A program made the position numbers and the translations under genes. From the NCBI GenBank assembly GCA_934401755.1, contig CAKRSU010000038.1, positions 1 through 13,555 of the forward strand: DNA of 13,555 nt, read 5' to 3'. Positions 1 to 6,328 of this stretch are shown one piece after another. Every line of letters begins with the position of its first letter. Position 1 is the stretch's first letter. Source of the DNA: an uncultured Oxalobacter sp. (GTDB lineage: Bacteria; Pseudomonadota; Gammaproteobacteria; Burkholderiales; Burkholderiaceae_D). The notes below the pieces were generated by a model. It saw only the letters and a list, made by a program, of their open reading frames with translations, ran no database searches and was not told where the DNA came from.

Positions 1-115
1 GTATACATTTTACGAATGTTATTTTTTGTTTTATGATGGATTTTAGTGTTTTCTAGTCAGGCCTTTGTGTTTTCTTGATTTTTGACAACGTTTGCGTTTA
101 TTTTGTTTTTATTGC

Positions 116-146
116 GACGCAATATGACACATTAAAGTGATATAAA
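116..146 (+). promoter_or_regulatory. Candidate promoter with tandem hexamers before the secreted protein gene
   Basis: GACGCA (116-121) and GACACA (126-131) stand one helical turn (10 bases) apart and are followed by TATAAA (141-146) preceded by TG at 138-139, an extended -10. No good -35 lies 17 bases upstream of the -10, so an activator bound at the hexamers is plausible. The same layout recurs at 3525-3554 and 4430-4459. A TTGACA at 82-87 has no matching -10 at 16-18 bases. The hexamers and -10 are seen; the role is inferred. Confidence 0.4.
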
Positions 147-177
147 TATTTTATGTATTTACTAGAAAATAAAGAAC

Positions 178-984
178 ATGAAAAAATTCTTCTTATCCTT
201 AATGATTTTTGCCTGTCTTTTTGCAAGGAATGTTCGAGCAGACAACCAAACACTAAACGATATTTGGACATCATTGACGAACTCTGTTCAAAATTTTATT
301 CATGATTTAAATTCTAATGAGCAAAACAATGGGATTTCGTTAAAGCCAACAGAGGACCAATTTGGACTTTATCCATTCGACAAAATTTCAGCTCAATTGA
401 AAAACAATAAAAGCTACACCGATACCTGCTTAACAGGCGGTTATTTTCACTATGATGGCGGTGGCATTGCTTATTCTCAGCGTATGGCACTATGTCCATG
501 GCAAAAAGAAAACACACCCTATATTACTAAAGCTCAATGGATTTACTATTCAGAGGAAAGTCCCGATCATGCCCTCCAAAGAAAAGGAGAATCCTGTTTA
601 TTAAATAATGGGAAATGGCATTGCACTAAATGGATTGTTTTAAATGAATGGGATGCTAACATGACGTCTAATACTTTTTATGAAGACAATTTACCCGATG
701 GATGGGATTTTTCAGCGAATTTGACGCCATCTAATCATGAAAAAGTATTTAATTTAATCTCTGTTAAAAAACTTTCAGAAAATACTCGCTATTATTCGGC
801 AACGATTGGGGAAACGGATAAACTAACAGGGACCATTGACTGTCAAAATAATACTCATATCATCAATACGTTAAATGGCAAACGGAAAAATATAAAAGCA
901 TCAAATATCGATCCTTTTAATTTAGGTCTAAGAGGATATGCGATAGAAGGAAATTTAATAGATGGGGTTTGCCATAACCATTAA
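178..984 (+). CDS. Secreted protein of unknown function, six mature cysteines
   Basis: I do not recognise this 268-residue protein. It opens with a classical Sec signal peptide: MKK, then a hydrophobic run to about residue 17, with a likely cut after VRA at residue 21. The mature part has no further membrane segment and six cysteines (84, 106, 140, 149, 222, 265). That even number suits three disulfides in a periplasmic or extracellular protein. It is rich in Asn, Trp and Tyr, with a glycine-rich stretch near 87-97 (GGYFHYDGGG). The Shine-Dalgarno is weak (AAAG about 5 bases before ATG). A candidate promoter with tandem hexamers lies 30-60 bases upstream. No operon partner: the next gene starts 104 bases on with its own candidate promoter. 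An adhesin, inhibitor or secreted effector is possible but not shown. The gene is certain as a reading frame with export signal; function unknown. Confidence 0.85.
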   Translation: MKKFFLSLMIFACLFARNVRADNQTLNDIWTSLTNSVQNFIHDLNSNEQNNGISLKPTEDQFGLYPFDKISAQLKNNKSYTDTCLTGGYFHYDGGGIAYSQRMALCPWQKENTPYITKAQWIYYSEESPDHALQRKGESCLLNNGKWHCTKWIVLNEWDANMTSNTFYEDNLPDGWDFSANLTPSNHEKVFNLISVKKLSENTRYYSATIGETDKLTGTIDCQNNTHIINTLNGKRKNIKASNIDPFNLGLRGYAIEGNLIDGVCHNH

Positions 985-1029
985 TTTTCTTAAAGCGAAT
1001 CGAGTTAATACAAATTTTTGCTATAAAAA

Positions 1030-1058
1030 TTAAAGCCGCTAAAACGTTCTGATACAAT
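1030..1058 (+). promoter_or_regulatory. Candidate sigma-70 promoter for the Sel1-repeat gene
   Basis: TTAAAG (1030-1035), 17-base spacer, TACAAT (1053-1058) with TG at 1050-1051 giving an extended -10. Transcription would start near 1065, leaving a leader of about 24 bases. A second extended -10 (TGCTATAAA, 1019-1027) without a -35 lies just upstream. No clear Shine-Dalgarno precedes the ATG at 1089. Confidence 0.35.
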
Positions 1059-1088
1059 TAAATGAGAATAACTTAACCGTATGTATCT

Positions 1089-2651
1089 ATGTTTCGTAAA
1101 CTGATTTTAATCTGTTTATCCACGCTTATTTTATCGAGCCCTTCTGTCGTTGTCTTAGCTGAAACTCCCCTCTCTAGCAATAGTTTCCAAACAGAGAATA
1201 CTATCGAAGAATTGGCTCAAAAAGCACAGCAAGGTGACAAAGAGGCCGCTTATCAAATGGGCATTATATACTGGCAAGGAAAAGGCATTTCTCAAAATAT
1301 GCCCCAAGCCATACAATGGTGGGAAAAAGCGGCAAACCAAGGTCACCCCATTGCTCAGTTCTTATTAGGTTCTGCTTACCATGACGGCAATGGCATTCAA
1401 AAAGATTTAAAGCAATCCTTATTATGGTACCGAAAATCGGCGAAACAAGCTTACGCTCCTGCCCAATTTTACTTAGGTCAATCTTTTTTTAATGGCGAAG
1501 GTGTTTCCAAAAGCGCAGAAAAAGCCATCATTTGGTGGACAAAATCAGCAAACCAAGGATACGCCCCTGCCCAATACCGCTTAGGCAATGCCTTCTATTT
1601 TGGAGAAGGAACTCAACGAAATGCTCAAACTGCCGTGCAATGGTGGGAAAAAGCTGCCCAACAAGATCATGATCGTGCACAACACCATTTAGGAATTGCT
1701 TTTTACTATGGAGAAGGCATTCAACAAAATTACACAAAAGCAATATTTTGGCTAGGAAAAGCGGTTAAAAATGGCAATATTGATGCGGCATTTTACATTG
1801 GTCTCGCTTATCAAAAAGGACAAGGTCTTTCACATAATGAAGCAAAAGCGATTGAATGGTTAACTTGGGCCGCAGAACAAGGAAACAGTAATGCACAAAA
1901 CCAATTAGGCATTATTTACAGTCATGGACTAGGTGTCCCTAAAGATCATGAAAAAGCACTACAGTACTGGATTGCCGCAGCAGAGCAAGAACATCCTGAA
2001 GCACAACGTCATCTAGGAAATGCCTATTTCTTTGGAGAAGGTATTAAAAAAGATCCTCAAAAAGCCGCTTTTTGGTACGCTAAAGCATCCCAACAATCAG
2101 ATACAACGGCGACTTTCAATTTAGCGTTTCTTTATACTAAAAATAATACTTTAGAATCCAATAATCATGCAGCTATCGACCTTTACCGACAAGCAGCCAT
2201 TCAAGGGAATTCTCAAGCTCAATTTAATTTAGGGCTTGCCTACTATAACGGCAAAGGGGTTCCTAAAGATCATCAAAAAGCAATCGGTTGGTGGCATACT
2301 GCAGCACAACAAGGGCATGCCAAAGCACAATTCTTTTTAGGACTCGCCTGTATGGGAGGAGAAGGCACTCAACGTAATCCTCATCTTGGCACAATGTGGT
2401 TTGCAAAAGCAGCGCAACAAGGGCATGTGCTTGCAATGCTTTCACTCGCCAACGCTTTTCTTGAAGGCAATGGCGTCAACATAAATACCGTAAATGCTTT
2501 TATCTTAATGAGAGAAGCCGCTTTAATTGATAAAGATGCTGAAAATCTATTACTAATGGTTAAAAAAGATATGACCAAGCAACAGCTTGATCGCGCTGAA
2601 AAAATCACATTATCTGATGTATTAGATCAAGTTCTCAAACAACCTCAGTAA
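1089..2651 (+). CDS. Exported Sel1-like repeat protein (12 repeats)
   Basis: A 520-residue protein with a Sec signal peptide (FRK, hydrophobic run 4-24, likely cut after VLA at 24). From about residue 46 to 477 there are twelve consecutive Sel1-like repeats, every one exactly 36 residues: the pattern AxxGxxxAQxxLGxxYxxGxGxxxDxxKAxxWWxKA is clear. They should stack as an alpha/alpha solenoid. Repeat 9 (about 334-369) lacks the GxG turn and is degenerate; repeat 12 runs into a non-repeat C-terminal tail of about 43 residues. Sel1 proteins usually act as protein-protein scaffolds, and exported ones are known in envelope functions and host interaction in several pathogens; no partner is visible here. 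The gene ends 8 bases from the convergent 2660-3232 gene. I saw no intrinsic terminator between them. Family assignment is sure; role unknown. Confidence 0.93.
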   Translation: MFRKLILICLSTLILSSPSVVVLAETPLSSNSFQTENTIEELAQKAQQGDKEAAYQMGIIYWQGKGISQNMPQAIQWWEKAANQGHPIAQFLLGSAYHDGNGIQKDLKQSLLWYRKSAKQAYAPAQFYLGQSFFNGEGVSKSAEKAIIWWTKSANQGYAPAQYRLGNAFYFGEGTQRNAQTAVQWWEKAAQQDHDRAQHHLGIAFYYGEGIQQNYTKAIFWLGKAVKNGNIDAAFYIGLAYQKGQGLSHNEAKAIEWLTWAAEQGNSNAQNQLGIIYSHGLGVPKDHEKALQYWIAAAEQEHPEAQRHLGNAYFFGEGIKKDPQKAAFWYAKASQQSDTTATFNLAFLYTKNNTLESNNHAAIDLYRQAAIQGNSQAQFNLGLAYYNGKGVPKDHQKAIGWWHTAAQQGHAKAQFFLGLACMGGEGTQRNPHLGTMWFAKAAQQGHVLAMLSLANAFLEGNGVNINTVNAFILMREAALIDKDAENLLLMVKKDMTKQQLDRAEKITLSDVLDQVLKQPQ

Positions 2652-2659
2652 ATAATCCC

Positions 2660-3232
2660 TTATTTCTTTTTCTGTCGAGACATCGTAATAGGATCAGTTC
2701 CCATAGCCATCATGGCTTTCAGTAAAAGACTATGATATTTTTCAGCAAGATTAATTCCATATTTGCCCGGAGAACACGGAACAATTTTCCCACCTGATAT
2801 TGAGCGAACTCGCAACTCAATCGATTTAATTCTTTGACTATTTTTACGGTAAGCATCTAAGCTATTTTCAGGATGAAGCCCTGTAATCTTACCTGCGCGA
2901 GCTTCTAGTAAAGTTTTACCATCAACCACTAACTCTGAACGCGTCATTGATTCAACAGGAATAACGCGAATATCTACTTTATCGCTTTTTTTCTTGCCCG
3001 CTGTTATTCCCAAAAACACATTATGCACTTCATCAAAAGCTAAAAGATTATTGTCGACATCTGTCCAATCTTTTTCAGTCCAAGTAAACGTTACATTTTT
3101 TCCATCAACTGCTAGCGGTCCCTCAATTCGTTTTTCAATACTTTTCTTCACAGCACTTTCTGAGAAACGAATATATGCCATCGCAATAATGACAATCGCA
3201 GCCAAAGATCCAAAAATAATGCACGTAATCAT
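2660..3232 (-). CDS. Hypothetical membrane-anchored protein
   Basis: Unrecognised 190-residue protein. Residues 2-19 (ITCIIFGSLAAIVIIAMA) form one membrane segment, followed by a soluble domain with many Lys/Asp and a basic tail (RQKKK). A single-pass, N-terminally anchored protein with most of the chain outside the membrane is likely; topology is not clear because the segment begins right at the Met. The chosen ATG has no Shine-Dalgarno; the same frame stays open about nine codons further upstream (IKKRNKSLF), which would give the usual basic N-terminus, but contains no standard start codon. It lies 78 bases downstream of the tRNA-Pro on the same strand and convergent to the Sel1 gene. Its base composition resembles its neighbours. 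Coding status likely; function unknown. Confidence 0.7.
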   Translation of the reverse strand: MITCIIFGSLAAIVIIAMAYIRFSESAVKKSIEKRIEGPLAVDGKNVTFTWTEKDWTDVDNNLLAFDEVHNVFLGITAGKKKSDKVDIRVIPVESMTRSELVVDGKTLLEARAGKITGLHPENSLDAYRKNSQRIKSIELRVRSISGGKIVPCSPGKYGINLAEKYHSLLLKAMMAMGTDPITMSRQKKK

Positions 3233-3277
3233 GAAAAGGGATTTATTTCGTTTTTTGATTTAATGGTGAAAAGAAAT

Positions 3278-3296
3278 ATCAGAAAGAATACCTGAT
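3278..3296 (-). terminator. Weak candidate terminator after tRNA-Pro
   Basis: On the minus strand a 5-bp stem ATCAG/CTGAT with a 9-base loop is followed by ATTTCTTTTC. It lies 15 bases past the tRNA CCA end. The stem is short and the U-run is broken by C, so it may be a processing site or nothing. Confidence 0.3.
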
Positions 3297-3310
3297 CTAA
3301 CGATGTGTTT

Positions 3311-3389
<79 letters not shown>

Positions 3390-3394
3390 CAATA

Positions 3395-3411
3395 GGTGTC
3401 ATTATAACACC
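3395..3411 (-). promoter_or_regulatory. tRNA-Pro -10 box flanked by an inverted repeat
   Basis: On the minus strand a perfect TATAAT (3401-3406) lies 13 bases before the tRNA 5' end, so RNA would start almost at the mature end. GGTGT and ACACC flank the box symmetrically (3395-3399 and 3407-3411). No clear -35 is present at 16-18 bases. Confidence 0.5.
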
Positions 3412-3524
3412 AAGATTTATTTTTAAAGAAACCTTCAGATGTTTTCTTCACCTTCTCTAAAACTATTTCTGATGAATACCTCAATCTTTCCCTCATTTCT
3501 AAAAAACAAAATAATACTTGATAC

Positions 3525-3554
3525 GACACAATATGGCGCATCAAATGTCATAAT
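3525..3554 (+). promoter_or_regulatory. Candidate promoter with tandem hexamers before the toxin-antitoxin operon
   Basis: GACACA (3525-3530) and GGCGCA (3535-3540), 10 bases apart, then 8 bases to CATAAT (3549-3554) with TG at 3546-3547 making an extended -10. It matches the 116-146 element closely (GACRCA-ATAT-GRCRCAT). The antitoxin starts 114 bases downstream, so the leader would be about 105 bases; the rest of the gap shows only A+T-rich sequence and the 3639-3653 inverted repeat. Confidence 0.4.
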
Positions 3555-3638
3555 AAGGACAATCTAATTTTTTAATCCTCTATTAAATAAATATAGCTAG
3601 CAAAATAAATGATATTTCATACAATCAATACAAGCCGC

Positions 3639-3653
3639 TCAATTAACAATTGA
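3639..3653. promoter_or_regulatory. Inverted repeat, possible antitoxin operator
   Basis: TCAATT-AAC-AATTGA, a perfect 6-bp inverted repeat with a 3-base centre, ends 15 bases before the antitoxin ATG. Ribbon-helix-helix antitoxins usually bind short palindromes just upstream of their own operon, so this is the natural candidate. The site is A+T-rich and could arise by chance. Confidence 0.4.
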
Positions 3654-3668
3654 TAACGTAGAATCAAT

Positions 3669-3914
3669 ATGGACAACACAATATCATCTAATCTAAAAGT
3701 AACTTTTACCACTCAAATTTCCCCTGATCTCTTAATCACGTTGAAAAAAACAGCTGAAAAAGAAAATCAACCCATTCAAGTCATCCTTGATAAAGCCTTG
3801 AGACTTTATTTCCAAACACATGCTAAAAAACAAGATTCACAACATCATGTCCTAAAAGCCTTACAAGCGAGCATCTGCCAATATCAAAGTCTTTATAAGG
3901 AATTAGCAAAATGA
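3669..3914 (+). CDS. Ribbon-helix-helix antitoxin, partner of Doc-like toxin
   Basis: An 81-residue protein. Residues about 9-17 (KVTFTTQIS) form a beta strand with alternating polar residues, followed by two helices (PDLLITLKKTAEKEN and IQVILDKALRLYF): the MetJ/Arc ribbon-helix-helix layout of CopG-like antitoxins. The charged C-terminal part (about 50-81) would wrap and neutralise the toxin. The stop overlaps the toxin start by ATGA, giving translational coupling and the usual antitoxin-first order. Autorepression together with the toxin is expected; an inverted repeat 16 bases upstream is a candidate operator. No strong Shine-Dalgarno is visible. The classical partner of Doc is Phd, which has another fold; this protein does not look like Phd. 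Confidence 0.85.
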   Translation: MDNTISSNLKVTFTTQISPDLLITLKKTAEKENQPIQVILDKALRLYFQTHAKKQDSQHHVLKALQASICQYQSLYKELAK

Positions 3915-4294
3915 CTCGAGATTTTTTAACACTACCCGATATCTTAAATATTCATGCGGAACTCGTTAAAATCTTCGGTGGTTCTAATGGCATTCGTACA
4001 CCTGAATCCGTAGATGCTGCTTTATTTCGCCCCCAATGTGGTTATTACGAAGATATATTTGAAGAAGCTGCCGCATTACTCGAAAGTCTTTTAATTAATC
4101 ATCCCTTTATTGATGGTAATAAGAGAACAGCTTGGGCTTGTTGTGATATTTTTCTGCGAATTAATGGCATCACACTTTCAGCAGAATCAATGACGATCTA
4201 CCAATATATTATGAGTTGGTTAGCGATGAAGCCAACGCAAAGATTTACGGCAATAGCAATTGCACTACGAAAAATGAGCGCTAAAGTAAACTAA
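3911..4294 (+). CDS. Doc/Fic-family toxin (death-on-curing type)
   Basis: A 127-residue, mostly helical protein, the normal length for Doc. The signature HPFIDGNKRTA spans residues 64-74: it fits the Fic-fold motif HxFx(D/E)GN and then takes the Doc form NKRT rather than the GxGR of AMP-transferring Fic enzymes. P1 Doc phosphorylates EF-Tu and stops translation; this activity is inferred from family. H64, D68, N70, K71 and R72 are all present, so the active site looks intact. An opening LTLPDILNIHAEL and the GIRTPE stretch near 27-32 are also typical of the family. The ATG overlaps the antitoxin stop; AAGGA (3897-3901) sits 9 bases upstream. No inhibitory Fic motif (S/T)xxxE(G/N) is obvious within the protein, consistent with control by the separate antitoxin. 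Confidence 0.93.
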   Translation: MTRDFLTLPDILNIHAELVKIFGGSNGIRTPESVDAALFRPQCGYYEDIFEEAAALLESLLINHPFIDGNKRTAWACCDIFLRINGITLSAESMTIYQYIMSWLAMKPTQRFTAIAIALRKMSAKVN

Positions 4295-4303
4295 CTTTTT
4301 CAT

Positions 4304-4336
4304 ATATTGATTCTTATTTGAAATAAGAACCAATAT
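4304..4336. repeat. 33-base near-perfect palindrome after the toxin gene
   Basis: ATATTG (4304-4309) pairs with CAATAT (4331-4336) and TTCTTATTT (4311-4319) with AAATAAGAA (4321-4329), separated by one A/C mismatch and a one-base centre. No U-run follows on either strand, so it is a weak intrinsic terminator at best; a protein-binding site or mRNA 3'-end stabiliser are alternatives. It begins 10 bases after the toxin stop. Confidence 0.55.
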
Positions 4337-4354
4337 CAAATTACCTAATTGTGA

Positions 4355-4395
4355 CTATTATTTCCATCAAATAATAGACCTCCTTTTTTGTTTTT
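4355..4395 (+). terminator. Candidate terminator of the toxin-antitoxin operon
   Basis: A perfect 9-bp stem CTATTATTT/AAATAATAG with loop CCATC (4355-4377), then six bases and two T-runs (TTTTTT at 4384-4389, TTTTT at 4391-4395). The stem is A+T-rich and the T-run is slightly distant, so efficiency may be low. The 4295-4625 gap otherwise holds the palindrome at 4304-4336 and two candidate control sites for the WYL gene, and no convincing gene. Confidence 0.5.
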
Positions 4396-4429
4396 ATTGT
4401 TTCATTCATCATTTCAAGCATTTTAATGC

Positions 4430-4459
4430 GACACAACTTAACATATAAAAAGAGATAAT
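4430..4459 (+). promoter_or_regulatory. Candidate promoter with tandem hexamers before the WYL gene
   Basis: GACACA (4430-4435) and AACATA (4440-4445), 10 bases apart, then 8 bases to GATAAT (4454-4459). The second hexamer is poorer than at 116 and 3525, but the spacing is kept. No -35 at the normal distance. Confidence 0.33.
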
Positions 4460-4561
4460 ACAGATAAACCTTATTAATATTCGTAATTAATATAAAAAAA
4501 CAAAATAAACAAAAATTTTTTATATTTATGTTAGATAACACTTTTGAAATAGCAAACAATA

Positions 4562-4576
4562 TGACAAACTATGTCA
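4562..4576. promoter_or_regulatory. Inverted repeat before the WYL regulator, possible autoregulatory site
   Basis: TGACA-AACTA-TGTCA is a perfect 5-bp inverted repeat with a 5-base centre, 49 bases before the preferred WYL start. WYL regulators of this type bind DNA as dimers and often control themselves. TATGAT (4586-4591) 9 bases downstream could be a -10, which would make the ATG at 4587 untranslated. Confidence 0.4.
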
Positions 4577-4625
4577 CAGGAAATCTATGATGAAAAAAAG
4601 AATTCAAAAACAACAGGAGAAGGAT

Positions 4626-5603
4626 ATGCCTAAACGTCCCAATACATTAGATACTGTCATGTTTGTCATAGAACTCATTCGACGAATCCCTAAAGGTCGA
4701 AAAACGACGGCATCAGCATTACATCGAGAAATGAAAGATGCCGGTTGGGATCGTGATCTACGAACTATCCAACGACAATTAGATGATATCAGCCGAATAT
4801 TTAGCCAATATATTGATCGAGATGATCGAGAAAAGCCCTTTGGCTATTCTTGGAAACCCAATGCAGCAGGATTAATGCTCTCTGCTATAACGCCCCAAGA
4901 ATCTATGCTAATGTTACTAGCCGAGCAATATTTGCGGTATCTACTTCCTAGTTCTTTAATGAAATCGATGGATGGTTTTTTTAGAGCCGCTCGAACACAA
5001 ATTAATCCATTTAATACGAATACTAAAAAACAAAAAGAATGGCTTTCTAAAGTACTCGTCATTAGCGAAACTCAACCCCTTATTCCTCCTAAAATTGATA
5101 AGAAAGTGCTTGAAATTACCAGTAATGCGCTCTATGAAGATCACTGGCTAAAAATCGAGTATAGAAATATTGCCGGTAACCGAATCACCTCCGAAGTGAT
5201 GCCTTTAGGAATAGCACAACAAGGCCAGCGTTTGTATTTAGTTTGCCGCTTTAAAGGATACGATAATGAACGAACTTTAGCAGTACACCGTATCTTAAAA
5301 GCAGAAATGTTGTCGGAATCTTTTTCACGTCCGACGGGATTTAGTCTCAAACAATATGATGAAGAAGGAAATTTTGGCGTCAGTTATGGCAAACGCATTA
5401 GATTAAGTTTTAATATCCTTAAAGAAAATGTTTATTATTTATTAGAATCTCCATTATCAACCGATCAAACTTGTGTAGAACAAGAAGACTCTTACTTACT
5501 AACAGCAACTGTTATGGACTCTGTCAGACTTGATCGTTGGTTAAATGGTTTCGGTAGTGCGATATGGAATGTAAAAAAAGAAGAAATCAACGAGGCGAAT
5601 TAA
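4626..5603 (+). CDS. WYL-domain transcription regulator
   Basis: A 325-residue protein. Residues about 5-75 form a winged helix-turn-helix (DTVMFVIELIRRIPKGRK, then the recognition segment RDLRTIQRQLDDI). A linker with TPQESMLMLLAEQYLRYLLP leads to a WYL domain (about 165-235) and a C-terminal WCX-like part to the end. The WYL motif reads RLYLVCRFKGYDNE, with Leu in place of the family Trp. Regulators of this type sense ligands or nucleotides and control DNA repair, phage defence or metabolism; the target here is unknown. Start: ATG at 4626 has a strong Shine-Dalgarno (AGGAGA, 4615-4620) and gives MPKRPNTLDT, the N-terminus I expect for the family. The in-frame ATG at 4587 has AGGA 5 bases upstream and would add 13 basic residues. 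It stands alone after the toxin-antitoxin operon, with its own candidate promoter. Confidence 0.88.
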   Translation: MPKRPNTLDTVMFVIELIRRIPKGRKTTASALHREMKDAGWDRDLRTIQRQLDDISRIFSQYIDRDDREKPFGYSWKPNAAGLMLSAITPQESMLMLLAEQYLRYLLPSSLMKSMDGFFRAARTQINPFNTNTKKQKEWLSKVLVISETQPLIPPKIDKKVLEITSNALYEDHWLKIEYRNIAGNRITSEVMPLGIAQQGQRLYLVCRFKGYDNERTLAVHRILKAEMLSESFSRPTGFSLKQYDEEGNFGVSYGKRIRLSFNILKENVYYLLESPLSTDQTCVEQEDSYLLTATVMDSVRLDRWLNGFGSAIWNVKKEEINEAN

Positions 5604-5628
5604 ATCAATTTTGACAAACAATCATTCT

Positions 5629-5774
5629 CGGATCATTACAGAAAATCAATTTAGATTAACCGATAAAATAACGGCATATTTAACTAAATGGATTTTTTAA
5701 TGACCTGATTAATATTTAGCCGTTTAATGTCGAAAACAGCTTCTGAAAAGAACAAATACGTCAGATCATTAAAG
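5629..5774. repeat. Three copies of a CRGRTCATTA element between convergent genes
   Basis: CGGATCATTACAG (5629-5641) and CAGATCATTAAAG (5762-5774) are direct copies; TAATGACCTG (5698-5707) is an inverted one. The middle and last copies form a 13-bp inverted repeat with one mismatch, 52 bases apart. A second pair, AACGGC (5669-5674) and GCCGTT (about 5719-5724), overlaps them, so the RNA could fold in two ways. The gap lies between the ends of the WYL and zinc-ribbon genes. No strong U-run terminator was found. Confidence 0.4.
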
Positions 5775-5785
5775 CAAAAAATTGA

Positions 5786-6283
5786 TTAGTCGTCATCGGG
5801 ACGAACCATCATTGAAATAGGTCTCATTGATTTATGCTCACAAAATAGCTTCCAATCAGACATTTTCATACTCGGTTCCCCTCCTTCATAAACCACAGCA
5901 CGACTATGCTTTTTTTGACCTGCCTTATCAATTTCATCATATTCAAAACAAAGATTAGATCCATCTTCGTTTGACAGGGCTTTAGTAATCTTCATAGAAG
6001 CAGGATTAGCAAGTCTTGTTTTAAGCAATAAAGAAGCGGCAATGCCTCGTTGTGTCAACCGGTCTTCGGTTGCTTCTCTTTGAACTTGCTCAATTGGCTT
6101 GACGACTTCTTGTGATTTTTTGTACCAGCCAATGCCGAAAGCAATCATCATCAATACACAAACAATAATCATATTTCGGCGGATTTTTCTGCCACGTACA
6201 GGTCCTAATGAATCGCATCCTGGACATTTCAGAATATTTTCATCGATCTCTTTACCACAAACCTTACACTTTACAATTGCCAT
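5786..6283 (-). CDS. Zinc-ribbon protein with one membrane segment
   Basis: A 165-residue protein of unknown role. Residues 6-23 form a zinc ribbon with two CxxC knuckles (CKVC at 6-9, CPGC at 20-23). A basic stretch (RGRKIRR, 30-36) then precedes one membrane segment (about 38-54), and the remaining ~110 residues form a soluble domain with LLKTRLANPASMKI (87-100), resembling the 'residues lost upon deletion of product' type of small envelope domains seen after zinc ribbons, with Cys112 and Cys148 possibly paired. By the positive-inside rule the ribbon is cytoplasmic and the C-terminal domain periplasmic. Start: the frame opens at a TTG at 6328 directly after the methyltransferase stop, but the ATG at 6283 begins MAIVKCKVC at the ribbon and is preferred. 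It is probably the last gene of the pgm operon, 45 bases after the methyltransferase. Confidence 0.75.
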   Translation of the reverse strand: MAIVKCKVCGKEIDENILKCPGCDSLGPVRGRKIRRNMIIVCVLMMIAFGIGWYKKSQEVVKPIEQVQREATEDRLTQRGIAASLLLKTRLANPASMKITKALSNEDGSNLCFEYDEIDKAGQKKHSRAVVYEGGEPSMKMSDWKLFCEHKSMRPISMMVRPDDD

Positions 6284-6328
6284 AAAAACTAATTCTCTAT
6301 CGAATAACGACGAAGAGGAGTATATCAA

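Noticed and set aside
82..110. Promoter based on TTGACA at 82-87
   Set aside because: No -10-like hexamer at 16-18 bases; only GTTTTT-like sequence there.
314..517. Minus-strand open frame inside the secreted-protein gene
   Set aside because: Antisense shadow of a gene with a clear signal peptide; no ribosome site or recognisable domain.
1155..2608. Several minus-strand open frames inside the Sel1 gene
   Set aside because: Shadows caused by the repeated codon pattern of the Sel1 repeats.
1089..2651. Repeated DNA in the Sel1 gene as a CRISPR-like array or satellite
   Set aside because: The repetition is at protein level with a 36-residue period in frame; DNA copies diverge strongly.
2994..3263. 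Plus-strand frame of 89 codons opposite the membrane protein
   Set aside because: No protein-like pattern; the opposite strand has a membrane segment and a plausible soluble domain.
3597..3625. Promoter with TACAAT at 3620-3625 before the antitoxin
   Set aside because: The hexamer 17 bases upstream (CTAGCA) does not resemble a -35; kept only the 3525-3554 candidate.
4341..4559. Minus-strand frame of 72 codons in the gap before the WYL gene
   Set aside because: A+T-rich, dominated by Ile, Phe, Tyr and Leu; no good ribosome site, and it runs through hairpins and control sites.
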